Assembly (NCBI GenBank): GCA_002633025.1
Contig: NMRB01000481.1
Coordinates: 50,548-114,547 of the forward strand
Direction of reading: 5' to 3'
Length of the DNA: 64,000 nucleotides
DNA from: Notospermus geniculatus
Lineage: Eukaryota > Nemertea > Pilidiophora > Heteronemertea > Lineidae
The notes below the pieces were generated by a model, which was given only the letters and a program-made list of their open reading frames with translations, had not been told where the DNA came from and made no database searches. Below are positions 13,301-25,300 of this stretch, in pieces. The position numbers were made by a program, and so were the translations under genes. The stretch's first letter is position 1. Every line of letters starts with the position of its first letter.

Positions 13301-16300
13301 TCTGCCAGCGTTCCCCAGACAATTAGGGGAAACACTAACAGACGGAAACACTGGCAGATGTTACACCTGATGCAGCAAAGAACACGAAAAAATATAGCGC
13401 AAGTTCTTAACCAAACAGCTTCAGGATGACGGAAAATATTCCTGCAGATTTCAGGATAAGAACTTTAAATCGAAAATTTCAATGTTTGTCAATCACGAGC
13501 AATAACGTATCGAGATAGTCACGACCCGTCCTAAGTCAGCAATGAATCACATCCATCATAAGGCTGTCTGATGTGAAAAGGATAGCCTCACCAAGGAAAC
13601 CCCAACATAATCTTAGAAATAATTGAGTAAAAATAAGAAAGTTAATGAACCATCCAGCTGATGACCAGCAATCTTTTTTATCACGTAGATTTACCAAGTC
13701 ATCAGAATATAATGCTGATTAACCGAAAGAAATGGAGACTGAACGGCCATGATGTGAAGCGACAGTTGTGCACTGGGCGAGCATACCGATAACATCCACC
13801 ATAATCCAGCAAAGTCGGCCGATGTGATGCATATTTTAGGACATGGCCGTCGTTCACAAGGTCTTTGTACCCTCATACCGTCGATTACACCTAGTTTATG
13901 GCTTTCACATGACTAGCCACCATGGAGCACGGCTCGGACGTTACTGCTTCTCTTTGAAAGCTTCGAGCACGGTAACCAGTCTTGGCCGTAAGCCTGACCA
14001 GTGCGGCAGGCACGCTTATGATTCGAAATGGCTCCTGAGGCTAGAGCTACACGTGTGCGGAAGCCATTAAATGACGTCGTTTTCGCGCCTCCAACAATGT
14101 GTGCCAATACAGAAATGACCGAAGAGTCAGTGCATGCAGCGCACCTGTCGCCGGTCTACTTAACTACAATGTCGTAGTGTCCATGACCTCTCCCCGGGCT
14201 TTTCGTACGCAAGGGTTTGACACGGGTCTGGAAAGAATCCTTCTATTGTAACAATAGGTGGATCATCGCGAAACCGGGCCATTGCGAAAACTCATTAAAA
14301 GGCAATAGGAGCTGTCAGTGAGTTGACCAATAGGTGTCACTACGGCCCAATTCAATGCATGTAGCGAACCCATTCATTCTTGATCGAGCACCAATCACGT
14401 GGATTTTCCTGTGAACTGGTCCACTAGAACTTTTGCTGCCATCTTTCGGCAATACGCGCGGCTGACTGCTCCTGTTGACTGTGAACACTCTGCTGTGCCC
14501 CAGCATTTTACGGTCGGTGGGAACACTCTGCTGTACCTCTCAGCATTACGGTCGGTGTGAATTTGCCGCAAAAAATTACCAATAAGACGAATAAATTACA
14601 GCTTAGAATCATCATCAGCACCAATTGATGGCAATATTAATCACTACTTTCTCGCACGATGATGGTTTTTTAGGCGCAACCAATCATTATTTATCTCCCT
14701 GGCAGGAAAATTAACCGATTGAATATTAAGAGGAATTGATGAGGGTGTAATCGATGACAGGGGAAATGGCCAGGAAAATAGAACAGCGGTCTGAACCAAC
14801 TTCTCATCATTGTCCAAAATCCTGTCCTCATTTATTCTCATCAATCTTTTAACCCTTGCACTGCGAAAATACATAAAAAAGGGGAAAAAGGCCTTGAAAG
14901 TTCTTTTTTTTCCATCAAATAAGTACTCATCTGGTCGTTCTCATGGAAAGGTCCTCTATAAATGTCGACGTAAGGGGCTTTCTTCGCAAAAAATAATGTT
15001 AACGGGACGATGGTCATCCTGCTAACGTTAACACTGTGCTATCGTTATTTTTTACACTGCAAACGTACATCTATACATGTACGTCAGAAATGATGCGGTG
15101 TTAGCGTTAACGGAGCGATTTCTTAAACTCTCGAAGGTCATAAATGTCGAGATGAGCTCTTGATCCGAGGGAAAGGTCTGTACCACCTGACCGTAGGCTT
15201 AATGTATCATAATACCAAGCGAAAGGAACATGAGCCTTCGTGCCAGTCTTCCATCATTCGCTGCCTCTCGGTTCTTTTCTGGATCATTACGATTTTCTAG
15301 CGAAATTGCAGATCGTAAGAAGGCAATGGGAAGCAATTCATCACGAACTTCGGTGCAATTACATGTAGTTAGATGCATACCGCTAAAGGGGAATGAGTGA
15401 TCCATAAAGGTTACGTCAAGAGGTTTATACCAGGTTTCGTTTTTTAGTTTTCTTTGGTCTAACCGAGCTATTACATTATCAGTAAGTTTGGCTGATAAGA
15501 TAAGAAGTTATTAACAACACTCGATACATTTTCTTGCGTGAGGCAGGTGAGCCTCGCAGGCAGGTGTAACGTCTTTGAATGTTCCCCATTTTTAGTATTT
15601 CCCTGATATTGTTGGACGGAATGCTCAGCGACTTGACAATAGGAAATACAAAGAGGAACGGGTCGATCTATCTGCCAGCATTCCCCAGACAACAGCGAGG
15701 TTTCGCAAGCGCCCGGTTAGGCCATACGACAACGTTTATCTGTTGTTTGCGTGCACCCACACAATAGATAAACGTCGTCGTAGGGCCTAGCCGGGCGCTT
15801 GCGAAACTTCACTATTTAAAGGGAAAACACTGACAGACGGAAACACTGGCAGATGTTACACCTGTAACAGCAAAGAACAGGAAAAATATAGCGCAAGTTC
15901 TTAACCAAACAGCTTCAGGATGACGGAAAATTTTCCTGCAGATTTCAGGATAAGAACTTTAAATCGAAAATTTCAATGTTTGTCAATCACCAGCAATAAA
16001 CGTATCGAGATAGTCACGACCCGTCCTAAGTCCGCAATGAATCACATCTATCATTAGGCTGTCTGATGTGAAAAGGATAGCCTCACCAAGGAAACCCCAA
16101 CATAATCTTAGAAATAATTGAGTAAAAATAAGAAAGTTAATGAACCATCCAGCTGATGACCAGCAATCTTTTTATCACGTAGATTTACCAAGTCATCAGA
16201 ATATAATGCTGATTAACCGAAAGAAATGGAGACTGAACGGCCATGATGTGAAGCGACAGTTGTGCACTGGGCGTGCATACCGATAACATCCACCATAATC

Positions 16301-19300
16301 CAGCAAAGTCGACCGATGTGATGCATATTTTAGGACATGGCCGTCGTTCACAAGGTCTTTGTACCCTCATACCGTCGATTACACCTAGTTTATGGCTTTC
16401 ACATGACTAGCCACCATGGAGCACGGCTCGGACGTTACTGCTTCTCTTTGAAAGCTTCGATCACGGCAACCAGTCTTGGCCGTAAGCCTGACCAGTGCGG
16501 CAGGCACGCTTATGATTCGAAATGGCTCCTGAGGCTAGAGTTACACGGTATGCGGATACGCCGGTTAACAAAGCGGCGCGCTACCGAGCTCAGGACAGCC
16601 GTAGATGTCCTCGGGCCACCGGCCGGCAATCAGTCATTGCCCCTTTTTTAGCCCGTTCGGGCGTCGGAAACACATCCTTGGCAGAATCGGTGGAAATGTG
16701 ACTGCAGCATAGAATCGGTGGAAATGTGACTGCAGCATTAGATGTGAAATGTTGTCAACAAGTGTGAAAATCTAAACATGCGGCGCAGTATATTACTCTT
16801 TTTCCATTTTACGATGTCTTACGCATATTCCTTCAACACTTTGTATCAAAAAACAGAAAGAGATGTTACAGCCATGCATTTTAACAGACACCTCTTCCAA
16901 AGGGATATTTTTTCCATTTCCGCCCGTAACGCCCTTGGCACCACCAAGGTGGTGAAAACTCTGATACACCATCTGTTCCTCTCAGATTTTGCTTCAGAAC
17001 GTCGAGATTCGGTTGCCTCAGTGACACAGTAGAGACGAAGGAGACAGTAATTAGACCCTGCAGATTATCACATCACACGGTTTTGTAACAGTTTCCTCTT
17101 TACTACCAAGAAAAATAGAAGAGTATCAGGTAATCAGGTTGCAAATTGCACTTGTAGTAGTCCCTTGTGATTTAGAAAGCCTCTTTCAAGCTACTTACAA
17201 AGGATGTCGCCTTCCTGATGGAGGGCACATTAAGTCCCTGGGCGATAGATTAAAGGATTATATTCAAGGAGAGAAGAAAATTGAGTAGGCCTACCTTTCC
17301 GTTAAGTGCCTTGCCGAACCACTAGTTAAATAATTTGATGATCAAGAAAAGAAGAAAATAAGAGTTGGCCTACTTCTTCTCATAGTCATACTTCTCATAT
17401 TTACCAGCTGGTTTTGATGGATCAATTTGGTTAAAGGTGACATGTTCGCATTACCCCATGGGTGCGATGATGCTCCCCTGCCTGAATTCCCCCAAACACA
17501 AGCGAACCATTATTGGCGGTAGGCTTGTTAGTTTCTTTTGCCGACAAACTCGCGGAAATTTTGCACTCTGCATATTTGCTCTGACCAAGCGAATGTGGAC
17601 ATTTCCCATTCTAAGGGGGTCGCTGATGCTGGCATACGCTGGACATTATCAATTTGAAGACTATGTCACGTCTACCAGACGGCCTTCTTTCGCATTCCAT
17701 GGATGGTGTGCTTCTATCTCGGCTTACAGACAGGACGTAACATAATGCTATCACCAATCTATTTAGCTCGGCGGACTTGCTGATGCATCGAAGTTTCAGC
17801 TGAGTGGAATACGGTATCTCTTGAACACCATAACTGGTGAATCAACAGGCCGCCAGTCACACAACTTGCGACAACAAATGACCAATCGATAATATACTGT
17901 GATTATTGCGAAACTGATTGAATATCAATCATAATTCAGATGCAATCTGTGATCACTAGATCGGCTAAACAAGCGATTTAGAATGTCAAGCCATGATGAA
18001 ATATTTATCAATGGCGGCTTAGGAATGACATGCCACAGACGTGAAGCAGATTGAAATTACATCCGCTCTCAACACTCAACGTTTCTTTCAGATAAAATTT
18101 GCAGCTATATCCTCCGATCTCGTCACATTTTTGTGCCGATGTCCAATCAAATTTGCCAAATGGATGAAGAGAAAATAGGTGTTACATTTTTAGCCGGAAA
18201 GTGGGGTCGGTGACCGGGAATGCTTCCCAAAAATACCACAGTATTGTTAGTAACGCATTATGGTGATGAGATCATTGCTGGTCTGGCTTATCCTAGAAAG
18301 TAGGTATTCACGTACATGTATTCACTGAGTGGTCACGTCTGCTGTAAACCGGCAATCACCACAAAAATTGCCGACCACGAAAATTGCCTGTACGAGCAAC
18401 GAAAGTGGTGAAGTGTGCTGCTATAGCTGATACGGTTTCAGACTCGATGCCGCCGGCCAGTGCACTCCGCGAAAAATTGTCATTTACATTGTACCTGTAA
18501 ATGGTACCAAAATGAATGAGGAGTTTACATGCCAACAACATCTCACACCGAAGCACTACTTACGAAATGTGTACAGTCGATGGACTTACATTTCGTCAAA
18601 AACTATTACGACAATTCGTCTGTGAATATTGATGCACCTCGTTCATCACACTCCCAACCACTCGCAGCCTATCGCTTGAAATAATCCGTTTTACCAAAAA
18701 TTTATAAGGCGAGCTTTTTGGTTTTATTCAGTTTTCAGACTCAGGCAAAATGGTTGAGTTAAGAATCTTTGTAAAACATCGGATAATGATGGAGCGTTGA
18801 GCCGCCGATAACGAAATCAAGGATTATTTGCATATGCAGAGGTGTTGGCGTCTGTGGCGACAAGGAATATTGCTCCTAAGGCGGAGACACTTCCAGATTG
18901 ATTTCTTGCGCGAAGACGACCGGTTAAAGCCAGATTTCCCGATTGCCTTGCGAGTTTCGAACAAAACTGCCGATATTTGTCTCTCTAAAATGTCAAGCGA
19001 CCACTAAATAAACGGCTGCCTTTGGGATCGTCAACCTCTTTTGCTGGTGTAAAGCTTAATGATCGCGTCCTCTCCCCTTTAATCCTCCGTTCGTTGAATT
19101 CAAAAATCGTTAAATGCGTATTCGTTCGTAATCGGCCTTTGAAGTAAGGTATTAATATCGGAACCACTAAATCTCTCCAGCGCTCTCGTCTGATGTTGTT
19201 GATAATACGTAAAAGGTCATAGAGCCGTTAAAGCAGTTGCTGTCAAAGTGCATTCATTGAAACTCGCCTCGCGATCGATTCGTCGTGTTACAAATACGAG

Positions 19301-22300
19301 CTACACGAAGCAAGAAACAAGAAAACCCCGCAATTGCTCACCGTAACTTTGTGTTTTTTATCCGTTTTCAGTTGAATAAGCAACGAGAACGAAAACGAAT
19401 AATTCATTACAACGGTAGGAACTTTGAATTCGTTCATAACGAGGTTTTTTTGTTTGTTTCTGAACTAACGGCACAGGAATTAAGATTTACGAGTCGTTAC
19501 GATGGCGATCCTTGCGCCAAAAGCAATGGGGTACGCTCACATGTACTCCGCTTTAAAGGAGCCCGGTATTGCCACTTTTTCTCGATAGCCGGCGCCACCA
19601 TCGCCGTGCACGCCACTCTCCAACACCAGTGAGAAACTACGTTGTCGGCGAATGGACACGATGTACTACGTACATTTTTATTGGTTTTTTGTAGTTCGTA
19701 CTGCCGCCGCTAGGTGGCTCCCTCTACCTCGGCAGTCAAATTACCGGTACAAGATCGCATACCGTGCCCCTTTAATGGGTGTGTCGCAGTTTTCCGGTAA
19801 AGTCTGCAGCCCAGCGCTTGTGGAATTGGAACCATAGCAGATATACGATACGTACAACTGCTCAGTCTTTTCTAGAGTTTCAGATTGTAAAGTTCCACTT
19901 GAAAAAGACCCCGGTTGGGGTCGAAAATTCGTGAATTCTGGAGATTGACTTTTTGCTTATTATCATTTTGTGTGTCAATTTTGTGCTATTCTGTATCTTG
20001 GTACAACTGCTTGAGGTGGTATTTATTTCTGAAAGTTTTTGACTTTTGCAAACTCTAAGGAAAGATAACTACATGTACTTAAGAGAAAAACAACACTCGT
20101 GCGTCACACAGCAATAACGCTAGTTACCACAAATTGCATGGCGTTTTATTTCGTGGTAGAAAGAAGCTTTGAATTTAATCAGCCCTATTTATTTTTTATC
20201 TGGACGTAAAAGTATGTCTCCAGCGAATACATGTAGTTTCACGTATCATCAATTAGATGAACGTCTGCGACGAGGAAGAGATCGGGTTTTGAATGTAGTT
20301 TCGCGATGTTAAGAGAAGAGAACACGCATTTTGGGGAACCAGATGACGGGGTGTCATCCATTAAGCGGGGTTCATTGGCGCACGGATTTTGTCCGAGTCT
20401 CAGGTCCGTAAAAAAATCGATCAAATTGACTTTTGCGTTGTCGTATCCGGAAAACTGGGGGCAAACGGACTGAAAACGGACCGGATCCATGGACTCAGAC
20501 CGGTGTAGTAGAATGTCATGTACCCCGATATGAGATGTCCCCCAACAAAAGATTCTGACGGAATAAGCGGCAGCTACAAAAGGCCGGACACTAACAGACA
20601 GGAACTTCTGTCACGAGATGTCCCCTGTACAAAAGAAGCGGACATCTGGTATCGGGAACATTAGATTTCATTACACCTGATCTGTGCGCCAGTGATGGAC
20701 GCTTTAACCGGCGTGTCCGTATATCGTGTGTCTCAATCGCAACCTTATGCATCGCATGGCTAAAGATTGCGTCGCGTCGATGAAAGCCGTGCTAAATTGT
20801 TTGATGATTAGCTAAGCTATAACGGTGAAATAAAAAACCTGCGAACGAGCAATTTGGCACATTGAGTTGTCTGTTTTTTTACAGAATGATGCATTATCCC
20901 CGCCTTGGGTGGAACATCGCGGGAATTTTGTCCACCACTGGTATGTATTTAATCAGAAACAATGCGATCAATCTTGGGTAAATTTCGGCAAGGTGTCTTG
21001 AATTCCATTTGGGAAATGAAACAGAAGAAATTCTATTAAAAATTTTATTCTATTGAGAGGTTCGCGAATGTTAGGCGGCGAATTAAAACGCGCCACATTG
21101 CTGTCTGGAAAATAAATTATTCTTGTCCCGGTGTGACAGGGATCTAGGTTCCCCTGCAATCAAAGTCCGGTTTAACCCAATGGCTTGAGATTTTGGCGTG
21201 AACGGGGAACGCCCCGCTTCTTTCGTCCTACAGACTTGACTCGCCACTGCCGCATGGTTCCGTGGTGAAGCCGTGACGTTGGAGCCGAGGAGTGGAAACA
21301 TGATTTACACCCACCCAATGTTCCACGACGATTTACAACGTGCCACTTGGCAGAATGGAAACTCATTTGCCGATGAGAGGGCTGTCATCGGAGTGACGCG
21401 ATTCACGACCTAGCTGCTTACGGCCATGCGCCGTCAGCCAGAAAGATTCGTTCTGTACGGACTGAACATCAACGAGTGGTAATAAAAAATTCTTTCAATG
21501 CTCTATCGCTAATTAAAATCATTCGCCCTAGCGACAGCGAAAAGGTGGAGATTGATTAATTAAAATTTTTTGTGTAAAAATAATTAAAATTGAATCATGT
21601 TAATCATTTCTTTACGTCTTTAAAAGGACACAAGATGAAATAGAAATGGGTGCTCTCAGATTGATAATGCAATTTTGTAGATCAAAGTAAATAGTTTTTA
21701 TTTGCGTTTTGAGCGAGAGTAGGAGTATTTTTCACAGCAGTGAATGGTTTATCAACCGCTGAGCCAGAAGATTAGGCGAAGTCATACGCAAATAAAGTGA
21801 CATCGTTTACATTAAATCAACAGTTTAAGAAAGAAGGGAGCATTTTGGAAAAACAGACTGACGTGGCTGAGTTCACCTGGGTCATGATTATGGCTTATAT
21901 TTGTTTAGAACCCTGTGCCCTTATTATGAAAAAGATACCGGTATATTGAAATTAAAGTCCAAAAATTAAAACCACTCAAGATATCGCAAATTGCGCACCC
22001 GCTGGAACACTTTGAAAATTCAATAAAAAGACTTTCTTTTCGTTACTTTGAAAATCCTGTAAATTTTTTTAAAACTTATACAATACATTGTACAGTGTGT
22101 ATCTTTAGAAATGAAGAAAAAAACGTTTGTCAGTTGTAATAATTTCAGAATCCAAGTAAAAAAGGTATGCCATTTGTAATATCTAAAGAATTCAAGTGCA
22201 TGTAAAATAGGTGTGCTATTTATACTACCTTAATTCAATTAAAAAGTCTTGAGAATTCAAGTAAAAAGAGGTACATGTATGCATTTTTAGTATTTGAGAT

Positions 22301-25300
22301 TTCAAGTTAGGTAACTCTAAATTCCAACTGAGTAAAACTCACTCCATATTGGATTCTATTTGGTACGGCTCCATGCCTAGAGTGAGAAAATTCACTCCAA
22401 AATTGGGTGACTTTTCATGCGAGTCCGTTTGCCAGTATGTTCCGAAAAATGGGAATCGCCGCACAGAAAAATGGCCACACTGAAAAACGTTACACAGGCT
22501 TTTTGTAATAGTATATAATGTCTGTTCATTATTTCTCCGCACACAAAACGCTCTGACCTAATCGTAAATGGGTGGATTTCCATAATTCCCGGAGTCAGTA
22601 GCCGTGGTTACACTACATAGAAATCCCCGGGTTTTTTGACACCCGGGTCTAGCCCGGCTCTGAAAAATCGCTGCTGAGGCCCGGTGCCCGTCAACACTAC
22701 TCAGATTTTGTGACGGGGACCTAAATTAAGCCCTCCAAAAACCGTTCGAGCTCGGAGGGGATTATTACACTGCGTTTTTAACAGGTGTGGACAGAAAAAA
22801 CCCGGGTTCGACACGGGTTTTTTTTATGTAGTGTAACAAGGGTAGTATATGCCTTTAATTTCACGCTCAGCGGATTAACCACGGCCCTCGGATTAAGGAC
22901 AAAGCCAGTTGAAGCATGTCAAGAGCACAGGGCACTATTCCCCGTCAGCCCAAGGCTACATGCCAATATTGATTACAAGAAGTCAATAAAGTCACAACGC
23001 CTCATCCATATTCATGAACGGACCTTATGGCTCGTGTAACAAACCTGTGATATACAACCAAATGACTCAAAAGTGGAGGATAAATGCCTTGTGATCGATA
23101 ATGCTGATGGAATCGCCTATCAAGGAGTTCACGTTTCTTGGAACTCCTGGTGTGAGCCACCTTTTAGCCTGCCACCCTTGGCTTTATCGACTGCAAAGGT
23201 CGTTGGACGGGGATAACCTGATTTCATTACTTTTTACGTATGTCCTATAGGAACTTTCGTGTCGAATAATCCCCATCTGTGGGTGGCAAGTAGGTTAATT
23301 TGTGTTGGTGTTTAGGGGTGTAAAATATCACATTGGGACATCGGCTTCGCAAAAGATTCGCGACCGTGAAGCCATTGATAACCGGCGTGTCCGTATACCG
23401 TATACCTCTATGCAAACTTAGCATCACAGCTGAACAACTTCCACGGGATAGTTAATGGGTTTGGTGTTCGCATTGGCGTTTCGGGCGCTTTGCGAAAACT
23501 CCCTAATGTCAGTCATGAAACTGTATACTGCTGCCTGATCACTTCGTTTTCAGCTGTCACTCAGCCGGACAAATATGATACGAAAGATAAGTCCTCCCAG
23601 GGAGTCCTATGCATAACCACCACAGAGACACGAACTACAGCCTCAGGAAGGCAAGCGCGAAATCCCGCTGCGAGGTTACGTCGGCAGATACGTCATGCGA
23701 AGGTAGCAATAGAAAATTGGATATTTCAATCTAAATCTCGCTGTTTACTGATTGTATAGCGTATCGTTATGGCAGTGATTGACAATCAATCAGATCTAAA
23801 CAACGGGGATTGATATTTTTATTCGCTAATTTATTCAATTTGGAGTGACAGCAAGCTGGATCCGATGAAAAGCCATCAAATTGCGTTCGCACGGGAGCGC
23901 GTCTTCAAGTGCAATTTTAGTAACTTAATCTCTTTCCATTCTCCCGGCAAATTGAGCTAAGATCTTTCAATCTTTCTCTCAACGAAACTCAAACTGCCGC
24001 CTGATCATGACCTGACTTCAGTCAACGAGGCTATCACCCGTGTTGATAACAAACAAAATCGCGACGACACGACGTTGCAAATTAGTTTCTACACGTAGAT
24101 GGAGGCAATTTAATTTCGCCCTCACAAAGCCGAGTTGAAATTGAGACGATGTGTACGGTGGAAATCGGTGGCCATTTCGTCCTAACATGGAACGATAAAA
24201 GCCCATTTTGCTAATCAATACCAGACGTCGTTCCTTTTGGCTGTAGAGTGAGAATTCCTTCACCTCCAGACTGGCTTATCCAATTCTCAACAAATCTTAA
24301 AGCAGCTTTAAAAGTTAAAGTTAAAGTTTTGGTTTGTATCTGATATCAACAACTTGCAGTGGGTTTGTATCTGATATCAACAACGGTAGAGGTTCTCATC
24401 CCACTTAACACTTTAATCCCAGTCTATCCTGAAACCTTTCAGTAGGCCTACAGATGAGCTGCTCATTCAGCGCTACAATCTGAGCATTTCCGACCGGTAG
24501 CCATTTATAGACCTGGGTAGAGAGAGGCCAGTAAGGCAAAGAGACCTGCCCAAAGTCTCAGGCCACAGTGGGATTCGAACGTGGGACCCTCTGACAGTAG
24601 TCCGAGACCCGAACCACTACACCACCTGGCTCCTTTCACCGAAGTCCGTCACATTTGTTTTGCTTCCCCGGCCAGAAGAAAGCATCCATATTACACACCT
24701 GGTGTTCGACTCATCACACTCAGACCCACAAGGGAAGTTAGCTGCGACTGACGAAAACCGACGGAAGCTTGGCATGGAACAAAATCCCTCCAAAGCTGAA
24801 CTATGAACAAAAACACCACCGCGCCGCGGTATGGTGGTCTACTGAAATGCGAACACATGATAGACTACCGGTCTTTTTGGTGGCGCCACTGTATTCAACC
24901 TCTGGCTTTCAGTGGAGACACACCGAGAAATGGCATCCAAGTGACAGAGTCTACAAAAGATCAGCAGTTCCTTTCGGAGACCAAGTTTCAAATTGGCCAG
25001 GCTGTTTTTAGTGATTGCTCCTGTTGAAATATTATATGGTGCAATGGTAAAACCTCGGCAGCCCCAATTTGACCGTTTGCGATGGTCAAATTCGAGAGCG
25101 ATTCGCTGCATGGCAATAAGGTCATGATATCCACGCAAATTCAACTAAGAACCTATTTCCGTTGTCAATTTGGATATCACTGAAGAATTACGTAACAATC
25201 ACAAGTCAGATTACGGTCTTGTATTTCGTTGGCATCATTACGAGAAGTGATTTACCATCTGTCAGTTTTTAAGAGGTTTCTTTCTCGCCGTTTCTGATTA

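Larger units (their letters stand above)
14062..16556. repeat. Tandem duplication, copy 2 (about 2.5 kb)
   Basis: This is the head-to-tail partner of copy 1. It is longer mainly because of an inverted-repeat element at about 15697-15810 absent from copy 1 (compare 13318-13330), plus a partial repeat of gaacactctgctgt around 14478-14560. The insertion therefore probably postdates the duplication. Confidence 0.9.

Noticed and set aside
12826-15405. Matching 68-codon ORFs in two places, looking like a conserved small gene
   Set aside because: They are the same DNA in the two copies of a recent tandem duplication, so similarity says nothing about selection.
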